Shown here: positions 33,471 through 43,980 of the stretch, piece after piece
How positions within the stretch are numbered: position 1 is the stretch's first letter
Layout of the letters: each line of letters begins with the position of its first letter
From: Arctopsyche grandis
Taxonomy: Eukaryota > Arthropoda > Insecta > Trichoptera > Hydropsychidae
Length of the DNA: 64,000 bases
Reading direction: 5' to 3'
NCBI RefSeq assembly: GCF_051622035.1
Contig: NC_135367.1
Coordinates: 25,798,001-25,862,000, forward strand
Notes under the pieces: model-generated
Database searches by the model: none
Seen by the model: only the letters and a program-made list of their open reading frames with translations
Told to the model about the DNA's origin: nothing
Program-made: the position numbers and the translations under genes

Positions 33471-34519
33471 AATTATTTAAAAAAAAAAGTCATATTATTT
33501 ACGAAGGCCCACCCCCACTTAATTGGAAATCTAGGATTGTTGCTTTGCACAACTTTCCTTGAGGAGTTGCAATGGTACTTCCTAAATTAAACGACCTTTT
33601 GAAGTTCTAGCATATTGTATCAATCATCATTGGATTCATTTTCATGGTGGAAAAAAAAATATATATATGTACATATATGCAAGAAAATCGTTCAGTAATG
33701 GGAAATATTTAGTGCCTCTTTATCCCATAAACGTAATCTTATATACATATATGTATGTATGTACGTTCGACATATTCGTTTAAAATTTAAGGTCGTGTTG
33801 ATTTAAATATATAATGCTAAATTATAGAAGGTTGAGCGCCCCTGGTTTACGCTTTAGCTTAATATAAATCCCAGCCGTAAATTATCTGATTAAATTCTAT
33901 ATTTGTTAACAAGTCAATGGCGCGAACTTTGAACGTCCCAGTTTGAAATATCAATTAAAAGTTACCTGAGACGAGTAAAGTGACAAAAGGGCACTTCCAA
34001 GTGGCTTCTCGTCGCTACGTGTTTTCATCCAAACTTTGCAAAAGTAACAGGATGCGGATTAAAAATGCAAAAATGGGAAAGAAAGAGAGGAGGGGAGAGA
34101 GAGTGAGAGAGAAAGAGAGAGATTTTGGAAAAGAAAAGTGGAGGGAAAGTTTTCCAGACGATGCGCTCCTCGCGAACCCGCACCAGTCGTTACGCCGCGG
34201 ATAATAAAAGTTATGAATGCTCAACAATCTCCAGAGAACTTGCTCTCATTGAAATTTCCACTGGTTTTAAAGATAACGAATGAAAAATACAGTAATACCA
34301 TTCATGCATTACGTCCGAACGCGCTTCGGATAATTTGAATACGTTGACTGGAATTCATTATACAAATCTCAATACTGAATCACTTTAATAACTTGCATAT
34401 ACATATGTACATGTAGAATTTTGTTTTCAAACCCAGAATTAAGTTGGCGCTGAGTCTTAGTTTGTCAATTGACAGTCCGTTTTGGTGCATCGATAAATAA
34501 ACATGGCAAAACGAGTCTT
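33471..34519. other. non-coding, no recognised gene
   Basis: 33900-34330 is less AT-rich with a purine-rich gagagagaaaga tract (34080-34130). Open frames over that tract on both strands are compositional. Confidence 0.45.
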
Positions 34520-34829
34520 AAGGTATATTCATACTAGCACAGCAACTGCACGTAACCAGCAGTACAAAAAGTGTGGTAACGTGAGAACACGATAGACAGT
34601 ATCCACTTTCTAAGTGCATTCGTGGGTGAATAATAGGGACCCCGGATTAGGCTAACGTAACGTAAAATGCCCAAACAAAGGATACGCTGGATTTCTCACA
34701 TACCCAGTGTTGTGTAGGAGTACATTCAGGATCCAAATGAAAGGCCAAAGTCACTTCACAGCATTTATTCAACGATCTCAGAGGTCCACATGGAACCACC
34801 GCTCACTTCAGAATAATCTGATCTACCAT
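34520..34829. repeat. M1-like end followed by repeat U1, split by LINE A
   Basis: 34521-34560 aaggtatattcatactagca, cagcaactgcacgtaa resembles the M1 MITE end. 34565-34700 is the complement of the U1 right end (gtggtaacgtgagaaca, agtgcattcgtgggtgaata), and 34710-34829 is the U1 left part in direct orientation (ggatccaaatgaaaggccaa). The direct part breaks at gatctacca and resumes after LINE A at 38958 (tgtacctccttataaagaac). Confidence 0.6.
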
Positions 34830-34966
34830 CTGAGTCGTGTTCTTGTCGTGATCGTGTACAGACGTTGATTACGTGTGTGGCGATTTGGGCAACGAAATTG
34901 TAACAATTAAAAAAATAAAAATAAATTTGTAATATATAATTATGTGTACGTTCTAAGTGTATAATA

Positions 34967-36049
34967 ATGGCATCAGAACGCATAAGTGAAGTAATAACGA
35001 TTGAAAAAAAAATTATGGACATTTTGACCACAAAAACTAACAGTATATCAAATGACAATAAGACATTTTTAATTACATCAGTAAAAAAATTAGTTGAATA
35101 TATTTGTGAAAATGAAAATAATGATAAGGAACAATTTTTGGATGTAATATGTGAATTAAGAAGTGAATTTAAAAATTTGAAAAACAATATACAAAAAGAC
35201 ATAAATATGTTAAAAAGCAACAGTGAATTAAACATTTTAAAAAGGGGTGTAAATAAGAATCAAAATAATTTAAGTTATGCAAATGCACTTAAAAATAATA
35301 ATAAAGACGTAACAATAATAGTTCCGAAAAAAATTCAAGAAACGGACAAAACAAAAGAAGAGTGCAAAAATGTAATAAAACCCAAGGAATTAAAAATAGG
35401 AATACAAGGGGTTAAAAAAATCGGTAAAGGGGGTATCGTTGTAACGTGTAACAGTGCACAGGATAGTATTAAATTAATAAAAGAAGTAGAAAATAAATTA
35501 GGGGAGAATTACAATGTTAAAAGAGGGGAATTAAAAAATCCCAAAATTAAAATTGTAGATATGTCGGAGGAACTTACAAGTGAACAGTTGGCTGAGTGTT
35601 TGATGAATCAAAATCAAGAAGTTATAAATGATGGTGAATTGAAGGTGTTAAAAATATGGAAAAGTAGAAAAAATAATAAATATAATGCGATAGTGGAAGT
35701 AGATTGCAATACATTTAAAAGATCAATTGAAGATGGAAAAGTAAATATAAATTGGGATAGATGTAGGGTTTTTGAAGAAATTAATATTCTAAGATGTCTA
35801 AATTGTTACGGATTTAATCACAAAGCGGTGGATTGTAGAAACAAGGTGACATGTGCGAAATGTGGAGAAGAAGGGCACAAAAGCGAGGGATGTAACAATA
35901 AAATAATAAAATGTATTAATTGCTTTAAGAGTAATAATAAATTAAAATTAAATTTGAACACGAATCACGGACCGTTGGACACTAAGTGCAGTGTATATAA
36001 AAGAAATATAAAATTAATGAGAAATAGAATTAAGTATAATAATATATAG
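34967..36049 (+). CDS. LINE A ORF1: nucleic-acid-binding Gag-like protein
   Basis: 360 aa, ATG in context ataataATGG. The N-terminal third is polar, Lys/Asn-rich and helical in character (EKKIMDIL, FLDVICELRSEFKNLKNNIQ), a likely coiled coil around residues 45-90. A middle domain (about 145-260) carries GIQGVKKIGKGGIVVTC and VLKIWKSRKNNKYNAIVEVD, as in RRM-like regions of non-LTR ORF1 proteins. The C-terminus has two CCHC zinc knuckles, CLNCYGFNHKAVDC (about 277-290) and CAKCGEEGHKSEGC (about 296-309), and a third CINC...H...C motif (about 316-342). Known role of such proteins: binding element RNA in the RNP. Intact here, absent from copy 1. Confidence 0.85.
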   Translation: MASERISEVITIEKKIMDILTTKTNSISNDNKTFLITSVKKLVEYICENENNDKEQFLDVICELRSEFKNLKNNIQKDINMLKSNSELNILKRGVNKNQNNLSYANALKNNNKDVTIIVPKKIQETDKTKEECKNVIKPKELKIGIQGVKKIGKGGIVVTCNSAQDSIKLIKEVENKLGENYNVKRGELKNPKIKIVDMSEELTSEQLAECLMNQNQEVINDGELKVLKIWKSRKNNKYNAIVEVDCNTFKRSIEDGKVNINWDRCRVFEEINILRCLNCYGFNHKAVDCRNKVTCAKCGEEGHKSEGCNNKIIKCINCFKSNNKLKLNLNTNHGPLDTKCSVYKRNIKLMRNRIKYNNI

Positions 36050-36073
36050 CAACCACCAAAAGGTATCGGTATA

Positions 36074-38859
36074 AATGTACAAAGTTTTTTTGCTCACAAG
36101 GATGAGGTTTGGAGTTTAACTGTAAATCAAAAACCATTATTTATAGGTGAAACGCATGTAACTAGTGATTTTGAAGATTTTGAGCTGAATATAGATGGAT
36201 ATTGTGTTTTGAGATGTGACTCTAATTCTAGACATACGGGTGGGGTACTATTGTATTTAAGGGATGATTTAAGTTACGGTAATGTAATAGTTAATAAGGT
36301 TGATGGTGAGTTTTGGACAATTGGTGTGGATCTGCTTGTGAATGGAGTTACTGTGTTTTTGCTAGTAATTTACCGCTCTCCGAATGGTAGAAGTGGAAGA
36401 TTCCTTAAATTTTTAGAAGAATTGAGTGAAAGAAGTATAGATGTGAGTAAAAATATAATTATGTTTGGGGACTGGAATTTTAATTGGTTACAGACAGAAG
36501 AATTTTATGTAAAAAAGTTGAGAAATTGGGTAAATGAATTGGGTTTTAAACAAAAAGTGACGGAAGCAACGAGAGTGAATAATTTATCAAGCTCTCTCAG
36601 TTATAACGAATATAATGGATTTGCGGTGTGAGGTGAAAGATGTACCGAAAATAGGAGACCATTCTATTGTCAACATGTTTTTGGGACAGCGGTTTAGTAA
36701 CGGAGGACTTAAAAATATGCAGGTGACTGAAAGAGAAAACATTGATTATCAATTGATGAATGAATTGTTAAAGGAGTGTGTATGGGGAAAGGATGGTGAT
36801 AGTGTGAATGAAATGTCGGAGATAATGTATCGTAATATAACATATTCTAAAAGTAAATGCGTAAAAACCACAAGAATCATGCATAAGCATAAGCTGAAAC
36901 CTTGGTTTACCAAGGAAGTAAAGGAAAGCTTAGTTGATAAGAATGTTAGTTATAAAAGATATAAAATTATTAAGGAATGTCTATGGATGGAATCCAATTA
37001 GAAAAGGCTTGGTTAGAGTATAAAAGAAAGAGGAATAAATGTGTGAATGTTTTACGTAATGCGAAGAAGGATTGGCATGAAAGAAATATTGATGGTGCAA
37101 AAAAAGATCCCACAAAAATGTGGCGAATAATTAAAACTTTGATTTCCGAGGGAAAAAATGTTTCTTTGAATGAATTCGAAGTCGAGGGGGTAGTATATAA
37201 TGATAAAGAGGATATGGTTGAAAGATTGAATGAGTTTTACATCAATAGTGTGAATGATATAGTTAATTCAATACAAACAAGGCATAATAGTGTGAATGAT
37301 GATATTAATTTGGGTTTAAATAAGTTTGAAAGGTTTAAATTAGTGGAAATGGGGGGATTAAATGGTGTATTGAAGGGCATGAAATCAGTTTCTAGTATGG
37401 ATGGATTGACTCTAGATATTTTAATCAACACTTGGGACATGGTTGGACCTCAGTTACTGAAATTAATAAATAAATCGTTAGAAGTGGGATCCGTCCCGGA
37501 TGCATGGAAGGTGTCTACTATTGTACCGGTACCAAAGGTTACTGGCACACATAAAGCCAGTGAAATGAGGCCCATCAATATTTTACCAATTGTTGAGAAG
37601 ATGCTGGAGGAAATCGTTATGATTCAATTGAAAGAGTTCATTAGTATAAATGATTGTTTGGTTGTGGAACAGTCTGGATTTAGAGTGAAACATTCAACAG
37701 AAACCGCTATCCAATTGGTGGTTTCTGATTGGATGGAGGCGATGGATGAATCTAGCGTGGTTGTTGGAGCAGTTTTTCTAGATTTTAAGCGAGCGTTCGA
37801 GACAGTAGATAGGAATATTTTATTACAAAAATTATATAAGTTAGAAATAAATGGTATAGTATTAAAGTGGCTTCAATCATACTTAAATAATAGAAGGCAA
37901 ATAGTAAAAATTGATAAGGTGTTATCCTCTGAATTTGTAACACCTCATGGAGTGCCGCAAGGGTCCAAATTGGGACCCTTATTATTTATATTATATATAA
38001 ACGATATTGTTAAGGTAATTAAGATGTGTAAAATACATTTGTTTGCAGATGATACATTGATATATATAATTGGAAAGAATGTTGATGTAATGTCTGAGAT
38101 TTTAAATATAGAATTAAATTATGTGAATGACTGGTTGTGTGAAAATAAATTAAAGTTGAATGTGAATAAAACAAAAATGATGTGGTTGAATGGTAAAAAT
38201 AAAAATATATTGAATGAAATTAGAATTGATGATAAGTTAATTGAAAAAGTTGAAAATATAAAATACTTAGGTGTATACATAGATTCAGGACTAAATTTTA
38301 AAATGCACGCTGACTATATAATAAAAAAATGGCTAGAAAAGTTGGTGTATTATGTAGATTAAGAAATATTTTAAGTAAAAAAAGTAAAATTTTAGTGTTT
38401 AATTCAATTGTCTTGCCACATGTGGTTTATTGTGCCACTGTGCTTAATTTGTTTAGTGGCCAAGATTTAGAAAAAATGCAAAAAATACAGAATAAAGCCA
38501 TGAGAGCTATTTTGAATGTGAGTAGTTTTAAGAGTATTGGAAGTATGTTAGATGAATTAGGATGGATGAGTATTAGAATTAGTTTAAATATTAGTACATT
38601 GTCTTTTGTTTATAAGTTAGATCATAAGTTATTACCTAAGTATTTTGATGATTATATAATAAGGAATAGAGATAAACATAGTTTTTATAAGGACAAACTA
38701 GTTGTAAGTAGAGTAAGAAAGAATAAGACGGCTGGGGGTGTTTTTCACAGGGGTGTGCTCATGTATAATGCCCTCCCTGAGTGCGTCAGGTCTGCTAAAA
38801 ACATGGATGCATTCCTGCGAGGTGCGAAGAGACACCTCTGTGAGGGACAGTACATATAA
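36074..38859 (+). pseudogene. LINE A copy 2 ORF2, frameshifted
   Basis: Reads NVQSFFAHKDEVWSLTV at the start, then the same endonuclease and RT as copy 1 in four frame segments: to about 36598, 36615-36970, 36985-38325 and 38335-38859. Breaks: an 8-bp deletion inside SSSLIDLV at 36598 (hits the endonuclease SxID motif), a 5-bp insertion near 36975, and loss of one A in an A-run at 38320-38327. RT motifs FLDFKRAFETVDR, GVPQGSKLGPL and LFADDTLIY remain. No single functional product is possible. Confidence 0.9.
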
Positions 38860-38957
38860 GTTAATTATAAATTTTAGAGTTAAGTATAATAATTAAGATG
38901 TATTTTTAAATTAGCTTGATAGCTAAAATATATATAAATAAATAAATAAATAAATAT

Positions 38958-39031
38958 GTACCTCCTTATAAAGAACAAGTTGCACAGCACAGCTTCCCCG
39001 ATCCATTAATGTATCAATTGTCTAGGCACTT
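38958..39031 (+). repeat. repeat U1, right part after the LINE A insertion
   Basis: tgtacctccttataaagaac, aagttgcacagcacagcttc, cccgatccattaatgtatca, attgtctaggcact, collinear with 3245-3310 of the first copy. Confidence 0.7.
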
Positions 39032-39292
39032 AAAGGTCCACTCTGTCATACTATTCAATAGTACTCTGTCATCTAATCATACTATTCAATAGTACATGTC
39101 AACGTAACGTATCAAGCAAACCCGGTTTTCTTTGGCCACTTTGGAAATATTCACGCACAACGCAAAGTCGTAAATATGTAAGCCAATTTTGCTTTACACT
39201 CGGCCAAAACTTGTCTGAACAAGGCAAAATCTAAACGTGCGTTATTGTATAGTATGAATAGAAACTATCATTTACAGTATTAATAGACCTTT
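39032..39292. mobile_element. MITE M1, short copy
   Basis: Terminal aaaggtccactctgtcatac at the left and the inverted aatagaccttt at the right. Interior words (caacgtaacgtatcaagcaa, cggttttctttggccacttt) recur in reverse orientation within 54110-54220. A local duplication of catactattcaatagta is present at 39048-39093. Confidence 0.6.
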
Positions 39293-40669
39293 ATTTGTCG
39301 GAAAACGAGTCTTATTGGTAGACTTAGGCTACATGAGGTTTTCGTGAAACACTTCATTGTCAATCTCTTAGAAAGGACATGTTTTTACAAGATTTTTTTG
39401 CCCTCTTGCTTTGAACACAATTATTTTTCTAAGAAATTGACCATTTCTGAGGAAAAAGAAAAGTCGTGTAGTCCCCCCCCCCCCCTTTACTTATTGGTCT
39501 ATACCACGTGTCCCTAAACGAATTGAATCCTACATACATACATCCATACATAGTTTAAATACTGCAATAAATTGCCCTTACATTCCCATATATGTACATT
39601 AGTAAGCCGTCTTAAGCCTAAGACGTCAATTAGATGAGAAATAAAGGAATATTAAATGAAAAACCTGATTTTTAGACGAATTTTATATATGTAAAGAAAT
39701 ATATACCTACCGAAGGATCAAATAGTAAGATAAAATGGATCGGATTTTTCAAAATCAGCTATCATTAATAATACCTAGTACATTTTTTTTTTTGTATATA
39801 CCCAAAACATTTTCAAGCTCATAATTCCCAATAAAATCTTAAATCAATAAATTATGCATATCCTCGCTGAAACTTTCACTGCCATCCTAGATTATCGCTC
39901 GTGTTCGAATTTAAGAGCGTAGTCGACGTGATTGAGTCATAACGAAAACTGGTGACTCACCTGAGACCTTTTGTCAATATTGGTCTTAAAGAACAAGTTT
40001 GGTGGCTAAAGTGAGGTCGACACTCTCAAGTTAACGTGTGCACACTTACTTAAACTTAATAGTAGAGGAGTACACTACAGGGTAGACCTTTTGCTCCATC
40101 CTTCCACCCCCATTCATCCCCGTTACCCCGAGGGGTGTTAAACCGTTAGGGGATGTTCGTGTGCACGATCGATTCTGCAGCGTTAATTTGCACCATTGTC
40201 TGTACTCATTCCAAAATGATCCAATACAACAACGCTAATTCGAAATAAACTTGTGTAGTCTATGTGAAGTTTGAGCTTGGAATATTACCCACATAATAGA
40301 GACTGTAGTATAATTATATTGTTGAATATCTTTCAAATGAATGAACAATTCAATTATAATACACTTTATTAAAAATTTAAATTTTTTTTAATAATACATT
40401 TTTGATCTAAGCACCTTTTTGACATTTTTATTTATTTATTAAAAAAAAATAATTCCCACGAAACTTTTGATATTGCCATAGGCTGAAGCATCTCAAACTT
40501 TTAACTCTACTTTTAACCCCTCTTCTCCCATTCTGAATCTAAGAAAAATTCTACTGTCATCTAATATAAAACCCATCACAATCCCGTTTTTAAAAACCTC
40601 CTTTAAGTTTCACTTACGATTACGGACAATTTACCTCTTATTAATATAATCACTTGTAGAGCTCTCTTC
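39293..40669. other. non-coding, no recognised gene
   Basis: C13 run at 39474-39485 region, and a less AT-rich, single-copy-looking patch 39880-40260. No ORF or repeat family identified. Confidence 0.45.
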
Positions 40670-41015
40670 GAGCTACCAAGAGCCTCACTTTGAGGCCATT
40701 CTCAGGATGAGAGCAGCCTCCCTTCGTTATCGTGTCTCTGTATCGTCAAATTATATTATTGCTACAGTGAATATTCATTTCCATCACTATTTGGATGGAG
40801 CTGCTTCACCTGACCACCATAAATTATTTATCAAATGATTGATTACTTAATAATTTATTTATTATTATTATGTATTATATATACATATATTATTAATAAT
40901 TATTTATTTTTATTATATATATTTTATCATTTGTATTATTTATTTAATGTACATATATACGATAGGGATTGCATTATTTTCCATATCGTCTGGAATAAAA
41001 AAATATTACTATTAT
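40670..41015 (+). repeat. LINE C 3' fragment
   Basis: 40676-40835 holds the translated end (HFEAILRMRAASLRYR in one frame, degraded elsewhere) and gctgcttcacctgaccacca. 40960-41010 is the family terminus acgatagggattgcattatt, tccatatcgtctggaataaa followed by an ATT-rich tail. Confidence 0.65.
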
Positions 41016-41375
41016 TTTTAAGACAAAATAAAAAAAACCTATAGATTTTTCTAGAAAAATTTGCCCAAAACTGTTTTTGGGCGATCTGTATCAAGAACTC
41101 AATTGGACAACGACTCAAAATATTACTGAGTGCTCATGTTATGGATAACTTATTGCATGAGAAAAAGTTAAAATGATCCCCGAAGATATTTTCAAAAAAA
41201 AAAAAATATACTGGAATGAATTACGCAATTAAAGTGAGCAATTTGGCCACGATGTAAATATTGTAGAGGTAGCGATCTCTACGACAGACAAATCACTAGT
41301 TAGCAATTTTAATAAATTGTATTAAACCAAAAAAAGTCCTGACATACTTTTGTTCCCCACATACTTTTGGGTCTA

Positions 41376-42475
41376 CGAAATCTTGACCTGCTGACGGAGA
41401 GTCTCTCCAATGACCGTGATATCGAGAGGCAAAGAAACACAATATGTGTAACATCAAATATGCTAACAAGACGGTTTTACGACTCCAGCATAGAGGTAAA
41501 GACACTATTATTTATGTCCTTTTGTAATAGCCGCTATAGTCTAAATACATGCAAAAGGCAATGAAGAGGATAATGGTAGAATACAACAACTGCTATGGTG
41601 CTCTCTTCGGGCTACAAAGGGGTTGCAGTGCGACACAGCTGTTTGTAGAATGGCATTTGCCTCACTTTGAGGCCATTCTCAGGATGCGAGCGGCCTCCCT
41701 ACGTTGTCATGTATTTATATTGCCAAATTTATCAATTTATGTTCGGTGGATAGGCCTACATGCTAAACCAACCACCATAAATTGTCTTTCAATTGATTAA
41801 TTAATTATTATTATTATTATATTTTATATTATTATTATATTTTATATTATTATTATATGTAGTTATTATACAACTAATGTTGTACCCGATGACATATCAT
41901 CTCATGGGTGTTGGCATATTAAGTTATTAAATAAACAAAATCAAAAGAAATGTGTCTGTTCGATCCGCACGCGGTCGAATGTTTTTCAAATACCTTTTAA
42001 ATATATTTAATTTAATATTTATATTTAATAGTTTAATAAGAAAAAAAGGTAAAAACTACCTACCTACCTACATATAAAACACCGATAGAAAAATTAATTA
42101 ATTAATTAAATAAATTTTCAATAGATGGCGGTAAATTCTCTGCCAAGAGGAAACATTGGTAGCAAATAGTATAAATAAAAGTTTTTTTTCTTTTGTTATT
42201 ATATTCGTATATATGTATGTTTTGGCAGGTTTAACTTTGACGTACATATGTATGTTCATACATATTATTTCAAATCGAAACGACTATTATAGTCCGGCGA
42301 GCGTTATCTCAGACAGACAGACACACAGACAGCATAGCTATATATATTATATATATGATTATACTATGATATTTATTTATTTTATCATTCATTTGTATTT
42401 GTATCTACATATTTTTATATGGACGATGGGGATTGCACTATTCTCTCTATCGTCTGGAATAAAATGTTACCTACG
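41376..42475 (+). pseudogene. LINE C fragment interrupted by a Helitron
   Basis: 41376-41800 encodes, with stops, LDLLTESLSNDRDIERQRN, YNNCYGALFGLQRGCSATQL and HFEAILRMRAASLRCHVF, the same region as 10413-11055. After its ATT-rich spacer the family B Helitron (41873-42358) intervenes, and 42359-42475 resumes with tttatcattcatttg and the terminus gatggggattgcactattct, ctatcgtctggaataaaatg. Confidence 0.75.
41873..42358 (-). mobile_element. Helitron-like element family B
   Basis: On the minus strand starts TCATATATATAATATATATA and ends with gatgatatgtcatcgggta-like hairpin sequence (here gagatgatatgtcatcgggt) and acaacaTTAG. Flanks are A at the 5' side and T at the 3' side. The same 421-bp element is at 63283-63703. 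Interior agatggcggtaaattctc and tagtccggcgagcgttatct are shared. Confidence 0.75.
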
Positions 42476-43185
42476 TAAAAATAAAACCCGTCAGTCACTC
42501 GAGTGTTTCGATTTATTTATAAAGATTCCTTAAATGGCCAAATGAAAAGGCGTTGCACGCCACTGTCGTATTTTCCATACACTTACTCGGTTGATTTGTT
42601 ATTCTTGACAACTTAAATGCGCGCCGTAGTGAGTTGATTACGTCAGTGACGAGACGATTTCTTTATTTCTTGTGTCGAGTAAAAAATAAATAAAGATAGA
42701 AAAAGAAAGAAAGGAAATCCGTTCGAGTATTTCCATCGCTCCCTAATAAAATTTATTCCTGTTATGAATAAATTATTCAGATTTCCAGATGAAAGCGGCG
42801 GCGATGGCAGTCGCTTTTCCCGAGGACTTGATAACCGTCAAACGCTGGAAAATACTTCGACATTTTCCTTTATTTGGGTATGTACATATGTATGTATATC
42901 GAGAGTGACATTAACAGATATAATTAAGTTGTCAAACGAAATTTCAATCTTGGAATATTTTAAATGGACATTCGCGTCCCAAAGTTTCTAAAGAAAGATT
43001 AAGCAAATCTGAAAAATTACTGAATATTTGTAAATCGTACAATCATTTTAAAGAATCAAAGTATGAATATTAATATAAATGGATCTTTGAACACATTGTG
43101 TTAAAATAATTTATATTGTTTATGCTGGCCTGAAATATAAACGTTTAATATATGTATAAGTTGTGTGTGTTTTAATTTTATAATA
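42476..43185. other. non-coding, no recognised gene
   Basis: AT-rich to moderate, including a gaaagaaaggaaa purine tract (42690-42715) and a single-copy-looking stretch 42720-42990. The frame 42764-42991 has no motif. Confidence 0.45.
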
Positions 43186-43244
43186 GTGCAATTAAGGAAG
43201 AAGAAAAAAAACTCAAAAATATATTCAAGCAGTTTATTGGATAG

Positions 43245-43751
43245 TCAAAGTCGATACATTTTAGGTTTTTTTACATTTAAAGAATTATTATCTAATCTTA
43301 ATCGTTTTATTGGTCGTTCTTGGATGCCGGTAGCGCAGAATGTCATTCCTGAAAAATTAGTCTTTTTATTGACTTCGTCGATTTTCCTCTTTCTATTTCC
43401 GTTTGTGCTGTCTGAAAGTTTTACATTTAGAGGGTCAAGTTTTGCAGTTTTGATATGTCGTCTTAATCTCCTTCTAAGTGTGCGATCGCCTTTGATAACT
43501 TCAGCAAAATATGAATCAAAATTTGAAGCCGTGTATAAAGATCGTCCGTCAAGCATTCTGTAACAAAAAGAAAAGGATTCATTAGTTCAAATATTCACAG
43601 AACAATTCAAATAAATCAAAATAAAAATTAAAACAAAAGATATTTACCTGAATATGCCGCAGACGATTTCGACAGGAAGGCTTTTAAGCGCGTTCCTGCA
43701 ATCAGTAGAATCCACACAGAAAACTGGCAGAATAGAATAAAAAGCCTCCAT
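43245..43751 (-). CDS. F-box-like small protein, copy 2 (two exons)
   Basis: Exons 43751-43648 and 43557-43245 on the minus strand, 90-nt intron, same GTAAAT donor, CAG acceptor and phase 2 as copy 1; 138 aa. Start context CCAAGATGG is retained. About 15 residues differ from copy 1: two in exon 1 (position 3 T/A, position 32-33 C/G), the rest in exon 2 with a cluster in the last 30 residues. The F-box-like core (SLPVEIV, IFRMLDGRSLYTAS, VIKGDRTLRRRLRRHI) and RKRKIDE are unchanged. No stop or frameshift distinguishes a live copy from a dead one. The overlapping plus-strand frame 43165-43563 is the antisense shadow; it lacks splice support. Confidence 0.6.
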
Positions 43752-43789
43752 CTTGGTTTAGATTTCAAAAAGTCGCAAAAAGCTCAAGA

Positions 43790-43980
43790 TGAAGAGTATG
43801 ATATTTCACAAAAAACGCAAGACTCCGTTGACCTATGCCGGAGCTCGCCGAAATTCACACGAATGTACCTCCCATGATATTCGACGGAGCTCGCCGAAAT
43901 TAACACGAATGTAACTCCTGTGATATTCGACGGAGCTCACCGAAATTCACACGAATATTTGACGAAATTCACACGAATAT
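43790..43980 (-). promoter_or_regulatory. GAGCTC-centred repeat array upstream of F-box-like gene 2
   Basis: Three ccggagctcgccg/cggagctcgccg/cggagctcaccg words at about 43838, 43884 and 43930 (plus-strand text), spaced about 46 bp, each embedded in a ~45-bp unit containing atattcgacggagctcgccg and aaattcacacgaat. Two further units (43951-43981) keep only aaattcacacgaatatt. Position relative to the ATG is as in copy 1. Confidence 0.5.

Larger units (their letters stand above)
34830..38957 (+). mobile_element. LINE A copy 2, near full length
   Basis: About 4.1 kb: 5' UTR (34830-34966), ORF1, ORF2 and a 3' UTR ending taaaatatatataaataaat. It sits inside repeat U1. Both ORFs are AT-rich and A-biased on the coding strand like copy 1. 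Relative to copy 1, ORF2 has at least three frame-disrupting indels plus in-frame deletions of 6 and 9 bp. Length suggests no 5' truncation, although the true 5' end cannot be proven from one copy. Confidence 0.85.

Noticed and set aside
43165..43563. 132-codon plus-strand frame, also open as antisense in copy 1 (27509-27877)
   Set aside because: Antisense of the F-box-like exon 2. The GT-AG intron, start context and upstream repeats support only the other strand.
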